Shown: piece by piece, positions 1 to 7,274 of the stretch
Layout: the number at the start of each line of letters is the position of its first letter
Position numbering within the stretch: the stretch's first letter is position 1
NCBI RefSeq assembly: GCF_000733725.1
Contig: NZ_JMQM01000001.1
Location: 868,001-932,000, forward strand
DNA from: Nitratireductor basaltis
GTDB lineage: Bacteria > Pseudomonadota > Alphaproteobacteria > Rhizobiales > Rhizobiaceae
Direction of reading: 5' to 3'
Length of the DNA stretch: 64,000 bases
Notes under the pieces: model-generated
The model's input: only the letters and a program-made list of their open reading frames with translations
What the model was told of the DNA's origin: nothing
Database searches by the model: none
Made by a program: the position numbers and the translations under genes

Positions 1-1153
1 CCAGAACCGTTGGCTGGAAGAAATTGGCACCTGCTTCATGACGCTTGCCGCCTGTAACAAGGCGCGCACCGCGTGCCAGAGCATCGGCGACATGCTCCTC
101 CTGCTTGGCAACCGCGCGCTCATGGATGAGTGCGCCGATATCGGGATCGGTCAGGCCGTTGCCGGTCTTCAACTGTTCCACCCTGCGGGTGAAGGCAGCA
201 ACGAAGGCATCATAGATGGGGCGTTCGATATAGAAGCGGTTGGCCGCCAGGCAGTCCTGGCCCGATGTGGCGAATTTCGCCGTCATTGCGCTTTCCACCG
301 CGCGCTCCAGATCGCAATCGGCGAAAGCAATGAAGGGGGCATGGCCGCCCAGTTCCATCACCAGCTTTTTCACGGTCGGGGCCGACTGCTTGTAAAGCAG
401 GCGACCGATTTCCGTCGAGCCGGTGAAGGACAGGATGCGCACATGGCGCGAGGCACAGATCGCGCCCACGACTTCGGCAGCTTTGCCGGTGACGATGTTG
501 AAGACGCCTGCGGGAAGACCGGCGCGCTCGCCAAGTTCAGCTAGTGCGAGTGCGGAGAAGGGCGTCTCGGAGGAGGGGTGAGCGACCACCGTACAGCCTG
601 CGGCGAGTGCGGCGGCAGCCTTGCGGGTGAGCATGGCGGACGGGAAGTTCCAAGGCGTCACCAGACCGGCAACACCCACCGGTTCGCGGGTGACCTGCAT
701 ATCGGCATCGGGCAGGTGAGACGCGACGCTTTCAATTGCCACGCGCTTGGCTTCCTCGGCATAGAATTCGACGAAGGATGCGGCATAATCCATCTCGCCT
801 CGGGCTTCCGACAGGGGTTTGCCCTGTTCGAGCACCATCAGGTGGGCGAGATCTTCGCGCGCTTCGATGATGAGCTGGTGCCAGCGCTTAAGGATGGCCG
901 CGCGCTCCTGCGGTGCCTTTGCAGCCCATGCGGGGAAGGCGCGATTGGCTGCATCAATAGCTTTGAAAGTCTGATCCTCGCTCAGTGCTGGAACGCAGCC
1001 GACGCGCATTCCGTCGGCGGGATTGGTGACGTCGATGACTTGGTCATCCTCGCCGGCAACCCAGTGTCCATCCACATAGGCATATTCGCGAAACAGCCGC
1101 GGATCGGCCAGTTCTGCAAGCGAGGTCTTCTGCAAGGCTGCAAATGCATTCAT
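1..1153 (-). CDS. NAD(P)-dependent semialdehyde dehydrogenase (Ssd/GabD-like), 3' end outside window
   Basis: An aldehyde dehydrogenase (ALDH) superfamily protein is read leftward from ATG 1153, behind a GGAG seven bases upstream, and stays open to base 1, so about 384 of roughly 490 residues are visible. Motifs seen in order are TPWNFP, FTGSTEIG (cofactor loop), ELGGHAPF (general-base Glu) and SGQDC (catalytic Cys near residue 290). The usual Lys of the VKPA/KPS motif is replaced by His (VAHPSSETPF), an odd change at a residue that contacts the cofactor. Family knowledge: such genes (ssd) accompany ectoine genes and oxidise aspartate semialdehyde, or succinate semialdehyde in GABA catabolism. 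Position at the end of the eutB-eutC-asnC unit supports the ectoine role; the exact substrate is inferred. Confidence 0.85.
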   Translation of the reverse strand, partial: MNAFAALQKTSLAELADPRLFREYAYVDGHWVAGEDDQVIDVTNPADGMRVGCVPALSEDQTFKAIDAANRAFPAWAAKAPQERAAILKRWHQLIIEAREDLAHLMVLEQGKPLSEARGEMDYAASFVEFYAEEAKRVAIESVASHLPDADMQVTREPVGVAGLVTPWNFPSAMLTRKAAAALAAGCTVVAHPSSETPFSALALAELGERAGLPAGVFNIVTGKAAEVVGAICASRHVRILSFTGSTEIGRLLYKQSAPTVKKLVMELGGHAPFIAFADCDLERAVESAMTAKFATSGQDCLAANRFYIERPIYDAFVAAFTRRVEQLKTGNGLTDPDIGALIHERAVAKQEEHVADALARGARLVTGGKRHEAGANFFQPTVL

Positions 1154-1290
1154 GGCTCATCTCCATCGCGGGTGTTTTCGATGGAGCAATGATGGGGCCG
1201 GATGCGGCGAAGATTATTCGGGAGTTGAGGCTCGGCGCAGAAGAATCGGAGGAAAAATACCGTCTCGAAGCGCCAGTTCTTCTGCGGCTT

Positions 1291-1773
1291 CTAGTGCTCC
1301 TCGAACAGCACCTGCAGAGGCAGCGCGCCGGGGCGCTTCACGGGCTTCGTCACGATATAGGTGAAATAGCGAACGAGCCCCAGATGCGCCTCGAGAAGAT
1401 GGTCGACGAGACGCTGATAGGTGTCGATGTCGCGAGCGATGATCTGCAGGATATAGTCGAAGCCGCCGCCAACCGCCCAGCAGCCATGGATCTCGTCGAT
1501 CTTCTGGACTGCGCGTTCGAAGAGCTGGAAATTCTCCGCGCGATGCCCCTCAAGCTCCACCGCCATGAACACGGTGATGTGGGAGCCGAGTTTGCTCAGC
1601 GCCACTTCCGCACGGTAGCCGGTGATGATGCCGGCATTTTCGAGACGCTTCAGCCTTTCCCAGCACGGGGCAGGGGTGAGGTTCACGCGTTCCGCCAGTG
1701 CTGCCTTCGAGATGCGCCCCTCAGTCTGGAGAATCTGCAGGATCTTGAGGTCGCGGTCGTCGAGTTTCAGCAT
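1291..1773 (-). CDS. AsnC/Lrp-family regulator of the ectoine locus (DoeX-like)
   Basis: 160-residue Lrp/AsnC protein. An N-terminal winged helix-turn-helix (residues about 1-60: MLKLDDRDLKILQILQ, then SKAALAERVNL) is followed by the RAM/ACT-like effector domain with the GGGFDYILQI signature near residue 100. It lies 32 bases behind eutC and 137 bases ahead of the aldehyde dehydrogenase, on the same strand. Family knowledge: ectoine catabolic clusters carry an AsnC-type regulator (DoeX in Halomonas, AsnC in Ruegeria) responding to a pathway intermediate. The same role is inferred here from position. This locus also carries a GntR regulator, so control appears dual. Confidence 0.88.
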   Translation of the reverse strand: MLKLDDRDLKILQILQTEGRISKAALAERVNLTPAPCWERLKRLENAGIITGYRAEVALSKLGSHITVFMAVELEGHRAENFQLFERAVQKIDEIHGCWAVGGGFDYILQIIARDIDTYQRLVDHLLEAHLGLVRYFTYIVTKPVKRPGALPLQVLFEEH

Positions 1774-1805
1774 GGGCGAATCCGTTTCTAGATGCTGCGA
1801 GCCTA

Positions 1806-2798
1806 TCAGCTCTGGATCACGCTGCCGAGTTTCGCCTCGCGCGCCATTTCCAGCGCATGGGTCGCAATCGCCGTGTCCTGTGCGCCGGTGCCCGTGAGGT
1901 CGCAGATGGTCACATCCTTTTCAGACCGGCGTCCGCTGGCCGTGCCGTTGATGATCTGGCCGAGCTCTGGAGGCATCGCGCCTTCCCAGAGGCCGGCCTC
2001 GATGCTGCTGCGCAATTCGCCAAGCTTCTCGCATTGGCTGACTCGGTCACAGACGAGAAGATCGGCAGCGCTCAATGCGCGCGGGTCAATCTCGTTCTTG
2101 CCCGCCTGATCGGAACCCATTGCGGTGATGTGGAGGCCTGGATGCAGCCATTCCGCTTTCAGGATCGGCTCGCGTGCCGGGGTGGTGGTGACGACCAGCT
2201 GGCTTTGGGCGACAAGGCGCGCGGGATCAGGTTCGGCAACGGCTTCCACGCCGAGGCGGGCGGCGATATCGGCTGCGCATGCCTCAGCCTTCGCCTCATC
2301 GCGTCCCCAGACAAGCACTTTGCGGAACGGGCGCACGAGATGGGCAGCCTCGATCTGCAGGCGGGCCTGGACGCCGGTGCCCATCACGCCTGCAACCTTC
2401 ACCTCGCGTGGTGCCAGATGGCGCGCAGCAACGGCACCGGCGGCAGCGGTCCGGACATCTGTCAGATAGCCATTGTCGAGCAGCACTGCTTCCACGAGAC
2501 CGGTGGTGGCCGAGAAAAGCATCATGAGCCCGTTCAGGCTTGGCAAGCCCAGCTTCGGGTTCTCGAAGAAACCTGGGCTGACCTTGATGGCGAAGCCTGC
2601 GAAGCCGGGAATATAGGCGGTCTTCACGTCCACTTCGCCATGGGCCTGCGGGATTTCCATGGACAGGATCGGCGGCATGATGACATCGCCCTTGCCGAGG
2701 GCGGCGAAAGCCTTCTCCACGACATCGACCGAAGCGCTATCGAGGCACACGCATTTGCGCAGATCCTGCTCGGTGAGGATGAAGATGTCACGCGCCAT
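1806..2798 (-). CDS. eutC: Ectoine utilization protein EutC (ornithine cyclodeaminase/mu-crystallin family)
   Basis: 330 residues of the ornithine cyclodeaminase/mu-crystallin fold. The substrate region KVSPGFFENPKLGLPS and the segment LTDVRTAAAGAVAARHLAP are followed by a Rossmann dinucleotide site (GVMGTGVQARLQIEA, about residues 137-151). Start ATG 2798 has AAGGG about eight bases upstream and overlaps the end of eutB by 11 bases, so the two are probably translationally coupled. Family knowledge: EutC is paired with EutB in hydroxyectoine-degrading Proteobacteria and is thought to act with it in converting the hydroxylated intermediate toward the diaminobutyrate route. No catalysis is proven by sequence; the call rests on family plus a complete ectoine context. 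Confidence 0.88.
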   Translation of the reverse strand: MARDIFILTEQDLRKCVCLDSASVDVVEKAFAALGKGDVIMPPILSMEIPQAHGEVDVKTAYIPGFAGFAIKVSPGFFENPKLGLPSLNGLMMLFSATTGLVEAVLLDNGYLTDVRTAAAGAVAARHLAPREVKVAGVMGTGVQARLQIEAAHLVRPFRKVLVWGRDEAKAEACAADIAARLGVEAVAEPDPARLVAQSQLVVTTTPAREPILKAEWLHPGLHITAMGSDQAGKNEIDPRALSAADLLVCDRVSQCEKLGELRSSIEAGLWEGAMPPELGQIINGTASGRRSEKDVTICDLTGTGAQDTAIATHALEMAREAKLGSVIQS

Positions 2799-3795
2799 AA
2801 GGCTGCCCTTTCAGAACATCATTGCCCAACATCACGTCGCGACCGCTGACGATGTCGGTAAAGGTCTTCATGTCCACGTTTCGACCGGTGATGAGGGTGG
2901 CTGTTGGGCCATCAAGCCTGACCTTGCCGGCGAGAATGGCGGCAGCACCCACGGCGCTTGCACCTTCGCAGACCAGCCGGTCCTCGTAGTAGTGGAACTG
3001 CATGGCCCGATAGATCTCGCTTTCGCTGACGAGCACCACATCGTCGAGCAAGTCACGGCAAAGCTGCAGGGTGAGGGTGTTTTCCGTGCCTATTCCTCCG
3101 CCCAGCGAGTCGGCAAGGCTTGGCACTTCCTCCACGGAGACCGGCTTGTCGGCTTCGAGCGCGGCATGCATGGCTGCGCCGTTTTGCATGGAAATGCCGA
3201 TCACGCGGATATTTGGTCTGATTGCCTTTGCAGCAAGGGCGATACCTGCCGCAAGACCGCCGCCGGATAGCGGCACGAGAATTGTGTGCAGGTCGGGCCA
3301 CTGTTCCAGAAGCTCAAGCCCGATTGTGCCCTGGCCGGAGATGATATCCGCATGATCGAAGGGGGGGATTTCAGCGAAACCCTCTTCCTGCACGAGGCGA
3401 GTTGCCTCAATCTGCGCCTCATCCTGGCTGCGGCCGATGATGCGGGCTTCGGCCCCCAAGGCGCGGATGCCGTCAATCTTTGCCTGCGGCACGAGTTCGG
3501 ACATGCATATGATCGCCTTCAAGCCGCGCCGTGCGGCGGCATAGGCAACGGCTCGCCCGTGATTGCCGGTCGAGCAGCAGGTGACGCCGGGCGCATCTGC
3601 CGGCAACCGGCTGGCGGCATTGGCTGCTCCGCGCAATTTGAACGCGCCGGTGTGCTGTCCGATCTCGAGCTTGAGCAGGACATCAAAGCCCGATCTTTCC
3701 GTAAGGGTGGGGCTTGGCACCAGTGGCGTGTCCAGCGCGGCCATCGCGCCGATTGCCTGCCGTGCGGCGAGTATGTCAGCCAGAACCGGAATCAA
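2788..3795 (-). CDS. eutB: Hydroxyectoine utilization dehydratase EutB (threonine dehydratase-like, PLP)
   Basis: About 335 residues of the fold-type II PLP enzymes. The PLP lysine is in TGAFKLRGAAN, the phosphate loop is LSGGGLAAG, and CSTGNHGRAVAYAA is the conserved Asn loop. Chosen start is TTG 3795, which has GAGGGCGAG at ideal spacing; an in-frame ATG at 3825 would place the operator-like palindrome 3811-3820 inside the gene and lacks a ribosome site. Family knowledge: EutB is a threonine-dehydratase homologue specific to hydroxyectoine-degrading clusters. The first gene of the leftward unit, divergent from doeA. A second, true ilvA lies at 26.8 kb, so this copy is not needed for isoleucine synthesis. 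Confidence 0.87.
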   Translation of the reverse strand: MIPVLADILAARQAIGAMAALDTPLVPSPTLTERSGFDVLLKLEIGQHTGAFKLRGAANAASRLPADAPGVTCCSTGNHGRAVAYAAARRGLKAIICMSELVPQAKIDGIRALGAEARIIGRSQDEAQIEATRLVQEEGFAEIPPFDHADIISGQGTIGLELLEQWPDLHTILVPLSGGGLAAGIALAAKAIRPNIRVIGISMQNGAAMHAALEADKPVSVEEVPSLADSLGGGIGTENTLTLQLCRDLLDDVVLVSESEIYRAMQFHYYEDRLVCEGASAVGAAAILAGKVRLDGPTATLITGRNVDMKTFTDIVSGRDVMLGNDVLKGQPYGA

Positions 3796-3810
3796 TGCTA
3801 TCTCGCCCTC

Positions 3811-3820
3811 TTGTATACAT
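3811..3820. promoter_or_regulatory. Operator-like palindrome proximal to eutB
   Basis: TTGTATACAT, differing in one base from the perfect palindrome at 3906-3915, centred about 20 bases ahead of the chosen eutB start. Bacillus subtilis GntR binds a site with core TTGTATACAA, and this locus encodes a GntR/FCD protein. Binding is inferred. Its position would let a bound protein block eutB initiation or early elongation. Confidence 0.5.
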
Positions 3821-3882
3821 CGCATAGGGTATCTTGTTGTACGTGAACCAATCAATCACGAAAACGACCAGAAATGCCGCTA

Positions 3883-3915
3883 TTGTTATGGAAGCGGATC
3901 GCGTGTTGTATACAA
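3883..3915 (+). promoter_or_regulatory. Predicted doeA promoter with overlapping TTGTATACAA operator
   Basis: TTGTTA (3883-3888) lies 18 bases from TGTATA (3907-3912), a plausible -35/-10 pair for doeA. The -10 is embedded in the perfect palindrome TTGTATACAA (3906-3915). Overlap of operator and -10 suggests repression by the GntR-family protein encoded two genes downstream. No footprint is available, so the promoter is a prediction. Confidence 0.5.
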
Positions 3916-3956
3916 ATGTGGTTGTTACCCATCGCACGGCTCTAGCGGAGATCGCC

Positions 3957-5141
3957 ATGCCATCCACTGCCCTTCCTTTCAGTCAGATTGAATATGCCAC
4001 CCGTCTTGCCAAGACGCGTGATGCGATGGAAGCAAAGGGGATCGACCTTCTTTTCGTCGAAGACCCATCCAATATGGCCTGGCTCACCGGCTATGACGGC
4101 TGGTCCTTCTATGTCCATCAGGGCGTCATCGTCTTCAAGGACCAGGACCCCATCTGGTGGGGGCGCTCCATGGACGGCAATGGGGCGGTGCGCACGGTCT
4201 ATATGGATGACGACCGCGTGCTGCGTTATCCGGATCACTATGTGCAGGCCAACACGCTGCATCCCATGCAGCATCTGGCCGAGATCATCCGCGCCTATGG
4301 CTATCACAACCAGCGGATAGGGGTGGAGCTGGAGAATTATTACTTCTCCGCCAAGGCCTATCTGGTTCTGCAGGAAGAGCTTCCGGATGCGAAATTCGTG
4401 GATGCCACGGCACTGGTAAACTGGCAGCGTGCGGTCAAGTCCGACGAGGAGATCACCTTCATGCGCCGTGCGGCGCGCATCTCCGAAAAGATGATCGACG
4501 GCATTGTCGAGCGCATTGAGCCGGGCATGAAAAAGAATGATCTTGTGGCCGAAATCTATGCCGATGCGATTCGCGGTGTCGATGACGACTGGGGCGAGTA
4601 TCCCGCAATCGTTCCGCTTCTGCCGTCAGGCTCGGACGCCGCTGCGCCGCATCTGACCTGGGACGGGCGCCGTTTCGAGGAGGGGCAGGCGACCTTTTTC
4701 GAGATCGCCGGGTGTTATCGCCGTTATCACGCGCCGCTGTGCCGGACCGTCTTTCTTGGTCAGCCGCCACAGCACATGCTGGATGCGGAGAAGGCGCTGG
4801 TGGAAGGCATCGAGGCTGGGCTGGAGATCGCGCGCCCGGGCAATCGGGCAGGGCAGATCGCCGATGCGCTCTATGGTTCGCTTGAAAAGGCCGGCATCAA
4901 GCGCGACGGGCGTTGTGGCTATCCGATCGGCATTTCCTATCCGCCGGACTGGGGCGAACGCACCATCTCCCTGCGTCGCGAGGACGAGACCGTCCTTGAA
5001 GCAGGCATGACCTTCCATTTCATGCCGGGTCTCTGGATGGCGGACTGGGGGCTGGAAATCACCGAGAGCATCCTGATCAAGGAAGACGGCCCGGCCGAGG
5101 CGCTGTGCCGCCGCCCGCGCGAACTGATCGTGAAGAACTGA
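3957..5141 (+). CDS. doeA: Ectoine hydrolase DoeA/EutD (M24 aminopeptidase-like)
   Basis: 394 residues from ATG 3957 (GCGGAG seven bases upstream); a further in-frame extension exists but lacks a ribosome site and would cross the operator. N-terminal creatinase domain (LTGYDGWSFYVHQ) and C-terminal pita-bread domain with PAIVPLLPSG, APHLTW, RRYHAPLCRTVF and ISYPPDWGER, segments characteristic of ectoine hydrolases rather than general Xaa-Pro peptidases. Length matches the Halomonas enzyme (about 400). The family opens the ectoine ring to N-acetyl-L-2,4-diaminobutyrate in the cytoplasm. First gene of the rightward unit, followed after seven bases by the deacetylase gene. Confidence 0.92.
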   Translation: MPSTALPFSQIEYATRLAKTRDAMEAKGIDLLFVEDPSNMAWLTGYDGWSFYVHQGVIVFKDQDPIWWGRSMDGNGAVRTVYMDDDRVLRYPDHYVQANTLHPMQHLAEIIRAYGYHNQRIGVELENYYFSAKAYLVLQEELPDAKFVDATALVNWQRAVKSDEEITFMRRAARISEKMIDGIVERIEPGMKKNDLVAEIYADAIRGVDDDWGEYPAIVPLLPSGSDAAAPHLTWDGRRFEEGQATFFEIAGCYRRYHAPLCRTVFLGQPPQHMLDAEKALVEGIEAGLEIARPGNRAGQIADALYGSLEKAGIKRDGRCGYPIGISYPPDWGERTISLRREDETVLEAGMTFHFMPGLWMADWGLEITESILIKEDGPAEALCRRPRELIVKN

Positions 5142-5148
5142 GGCAGAC

Positions 5149-6303
5149 ATGGACCATCTTGCGCGCGCCAAGGGGATACTGGGCGAACTCATCGCCTTTC
5201 CGACGGTCTCGGCGGACAGCAATCTGCAGCTGATTGCCTATGCGTCCGAGTTGTTGTCCCATGTTGGTGCGCGCATCTCCGTGATGCGTGACGAGACCGG
5301 CACCAAGGCCAATCTCTTCGCCACACTGGGGCCTGAAGGTGACGGTGGAGTCGTTCTATCGGGCCATTCGGATGTCGTGCCGGTGGATGGGCAGAACTGG
5401 ACCTCAGATCCCTTCGCCATGCGCGAAGAGGGTGGCCTGCTTTACGGTCGCGGTACCTGTGACATGAAGGGCTTCATCGCCTGTTGTCTCGCCATGGCAC
5501 CCGAATTTGCCGCGATGGAGCTGAAGCGTCCGCTGCATTTTGCCTTCACCTATGATGAGGAGGTGGGCTGCATGGGCGCGCGTTCGCTCGTGGAAGAGTT
5601 GAAGCGCATGGAATTGCGACCGTCTGCTGCAATTATCGGCGAGCCGACATCCATGCGCATCATCGAGGGTCACAAGGGCTGCTTCGAATACACGACCGAG
5701 TTCACGGGCCTTGCCGGCCATGCTTCGCGGCCGGAGCTTGGGGTCAATGCGATCGAATACGCCATGCGCTATATCAACCGGCTCATGGCGCTGTCGGAAG
5801 AATTGAAGGAGCGCGCACCTTCAAACCGGTTCTCCCCGCCCTGGACCACACTACAGGTCGGGCGCGTGGAAGGAGGTGCGGCGCGCAATGTCATCGCTTC
5901 CCATGCGCGTGTCGAATGGGAAATGCGCCCCGTCGTCGATGCAGATGCTTCTTTCGTGAAGGAGAATATCACGTCCTATGTCGATGAGGTGCTGCGGCCG
6001 GCCATGCAGGCAATTCATGCAGAGGCGGATATCGTCACGCATGTCATAGGCGAGGTTGAAGGGCTGGAGCCGGTGGAGGAATCCGAGGCCCGGCGTATCG
6101 TTTCCGAACTCACGGGTCTGACCGAGGCGGAAGTGGTGGCTTTCGGAACGGAAGCAGGGCTTTTCCAGACCGCAGGCATGTCGGCGGTGATCTGCGGGCC
6201 AGGCTCCATCGACCAGGCGCACAAGCCCGACGAGTTCATCTCGCTTGCGCAGATGGACGCCTGTCTGGGGATGCTGGAACGGTTGGGAGCGCGGCTCTCG
6301 TGA
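5149..6303 (+). CDS. M20-family deacetylase (ArgE-like), probable N-acetyl-diaminobutyrate deacetylase
   Basis: 384 residues of the ArgE/DapE/CPG2 M20 metallopeptidase family. Metal-ligand motifs seen are SGHSDVVP (His), GRGTCDMKG (Asp), TYDEEVGCMGA (catalytic and bridging Glu), IIGEPT, and QAHKPDEF (terminal His). The dimerisation lid lies between about residues 185 and 290. It begins seven bases after doeA and its stop overlaps the GTG of the GntR gene. In described ectoine pathways this step is done by DoeB/EutE, of the unrelated AspA/AstE family; an M20 enzyme at this position is inferred to be a non-homologous replacement. A role in arginine synthesis cannot be excluded from sequence but the context argues against it. 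Confidence 0.82.
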   Translation: MDHLARAKGILGELIAFPTVSADSNLQLIAYASELLSHVGARISVMRDETGTKANLFATLGPEGDGGVVLSGHSDVVPVDGQNWTSDPFAMREEGGLLYGRGTCDMKGFIACCLAMAPEFAAMELKRPLHFAFTYDEEVGCMGARSLVEELKRMELRPSAAIIGEPTSMRIIEGHKGCFEYTTEFTGLAGHASRPELGVNAIEYAMRYINRLMALSEELKERAPSNRFSPPWTTLQVGRVEGGAARNVIASHARVEWEMRPVVDADASFVKENITSYVDEVLRPAMQAIHAEADIVTHVIGEVEGLEPVEESEARRIVSELTGLTEAEVVAFGTEAGLFQTAGMSAVICGPGSIDQAHKPDEFISLAQMDACLGMLERLGARLS

Positions 6304-7016
6304 CGCAGGAACCCGGTACCAGTGAAGCTCGCGCCCGCTATGACAGGATCTACGCGACATTGCGCAAGCGCATATGCCTGCTCGACTACCCGCCTGGGCG
6401 GCGTTTGCGCGAAGAGGATCTGGCCGAGGAATTTCACGTCAGCCGCACGCCCATTCGCCGCGTGCTGGCACGGCTCGAGGATGAGGGGCTTGTGCAATCG
6501 GTTCATGGTGTCGGCACCATCGTCACCGACTTCGACATCGAGAGCCTGAGCGAAGTGTACCGCCTGCGCATCGAGCTTGCCGAATTGACGGGCAAACTGT
6601 CACCTGTTGCGCCTGACGAGGCGCTCATCCGGGAACTGGCGGAACTTGAGGGGCGGGCTCAGGACCTTCTGCGACTGCCCGACGCGCGGGAGTTCGCGCG
6701 TCTCAACATGGAATTCTTTCATCTCCTTCAGTCGCTGACTTCCAATGAGCCTCTGCGCCAGGTCAGCGAACGCCTCTATTTTCAGACCACTCGTATCTGG
6801 TTGAAAACGGCCTCTCGCCTTGGTCACTATCGCAATGTCCTTCGCGAGGAGGTGGATGCCTTCATCCGCGAGATGCGCGACGTTTCACTCGCATTGGAAA
6901 GCGGTGATCTGGCCGCGGTCGGCCACATCCGTCGCGCGCATATCTCGATGAGCTATTCACGCCTGCTGGCCAAGGCGCAGTCCTCGGCAGCACCTCCGGC
7001 AGCCAATAGTATTTGA
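6300..7016 (+). CDS. GntR-family regulator with FCD domain
   Basis: 238 residues. An N-terminal winged HTH (about residues 15-80: LREEDLAEEFHVSRTPIRRVL, then VHGVGTIV) is followed by an all-helical FCD effector domain (about 85-225). Start is GTG 6300, overlapping the TGA of the preceding gene (GTGA), indicating translational coupling. Family knowledge: FCD proteins usually repress and are released by small carboxylate ligands. Two TTGTATACA sites in the divergent control region are the obvious targets. Described ectoine loci are commonly controlled by EnuR, a MocR-type GntR with an aminotransferase domain; this protein lacks that domain and is much shorter. Confidence 0.85.
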   Translation: MTQEPGTSEARARYDRIYATLRKRICLLDYPPGRRLREEDLAEEFHVSRTPIRRVLARLEDEGLVQSVHGVGTIVTDFDIESLSEVYRLRIELAELTGKLSPVAPDEALIRELAELEGRAQDLLRLPDAREFARLNMEFFHLLQSLTSNEPLRQVSERLYFQTTRIWLKTASRLGHYRNVLREEVDAFIREMRDVSLALESGDLAAVGHIRRAHISMSYSRLLAKAQSSAAPPAANSI

Positions 7017-7039
7017 GCAGGCTTGGTTTCTTGCGTGAT

Positions 7040-7056
7040 TGCTGAAAAAATCAGCA
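7040..7056. promoter_or_regulatory. Inverted repeat TGCTGA-N5-TCAGCA upstream of sigma54 promoter
   Basis: TGCTGA (7040-7045), five A bases, TCAGCA (7051-7056), 24 bases after the GntR stop. There is no T-run, so it is a poor terminator. Its half-site resembles the palindrome at 7103-7117, and both lie 50-110 bases ahead of the sigma54-type promoter, the usual place for enhancer-binding-protein sites. Function inferred. Confidence 0.35.
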
Positions 7057-7102
7057 GAAGATAGTGCATGGCGCATAAATGTGCATCAATATCGCGGTGT
7101 GG

Positions 7103-7117
7103 TGCTGCAGTGCAGCA
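7103..7117. promoter_or_regulatory. Perfect palindrome TGCTGCA-G-TGCAGCA, candidate enhancer site
   Basis: A 15-base perfect palindrome (TGCTGCAGTGCAGCA) centred 43 bases upstream of the GG of the -24 element at 7153-7154. Spacing and symmetry fit a binding site for a sigma54 activator. It shares TGCTG...CAGCA halves with the repeat at 7040-7056. The protein that binds it is unknown. Confidence 0.4.
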
Positions 7118-7150
7118 GCCGAAACGCAGGAAAGTTCAGCAGTTTCGAGT

Positions 7151-7167
7151 TTGGCACGCTTCCTGCA
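7151..7167 (+). promoter_or_regulatory. Sigma54 (-24/-12) promoter
   Basis: TTGGCACGCTTCCTGCA matches the RpoN consensus TGGCACG-N4-TTGC(A/T) at all but one position. The invariant GG (7153-7154) and GC (7165-7166) are separated by exactly ten bases, as required. Predicted start of transcription is about 7177-7179. No coding start follows before the terminator at 7235-7274. Confidence 0.65.
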
Positions 7168-7177
7168 TGGTTATTGG

Positions 7178-7274
7178 CGAGGGTCCAGAGGGGACAACTC
7201 GAAGCGCCGGAAACAAGGCGCGATTGACCGCAAACAGGCTGCCGGAACCTCCTCCCTCCGGCAGCCTGTTTTTT
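7178..7274 (+). ncRNA. Candidate sigma54-dependent small RNA, about 97 nt
   Basis: The interval runs from the predicted start of the -24/-12 promoter to the U-run of a strong intrinsic terminator (stem 7235-7246/7257-7268). It holds no ORF with a ribosome site. The 57 bases ahead of the stem are GC-mixed and largely unpaired, available for base-pairing. I recognise no known RNA family. Promoter and terminator are seen; that the product is a stable regulatory RNA is inferred. Confidence 0.45.
7235..7274 (+). terminator. Strong intrinsic terminator, partly bidirectional
   Basis: Arms CAGGCTGCCGGA and TCCGGCAGCCTG (12 perfect pairs) with a ten-base loop, followed by six T. On the other strand it begins five bases after the stop of the nuclease gene and ends in TTTG, so it may serve both directions, but the T-run favours the plus strand. 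Confidence 0.75.

Noticed and set aside
4626-5222. A 198-codon minus-strand frame inside doeA
   Set aside because: Shadow frame of a conserved gene with no ribosome site or recognisable domain.
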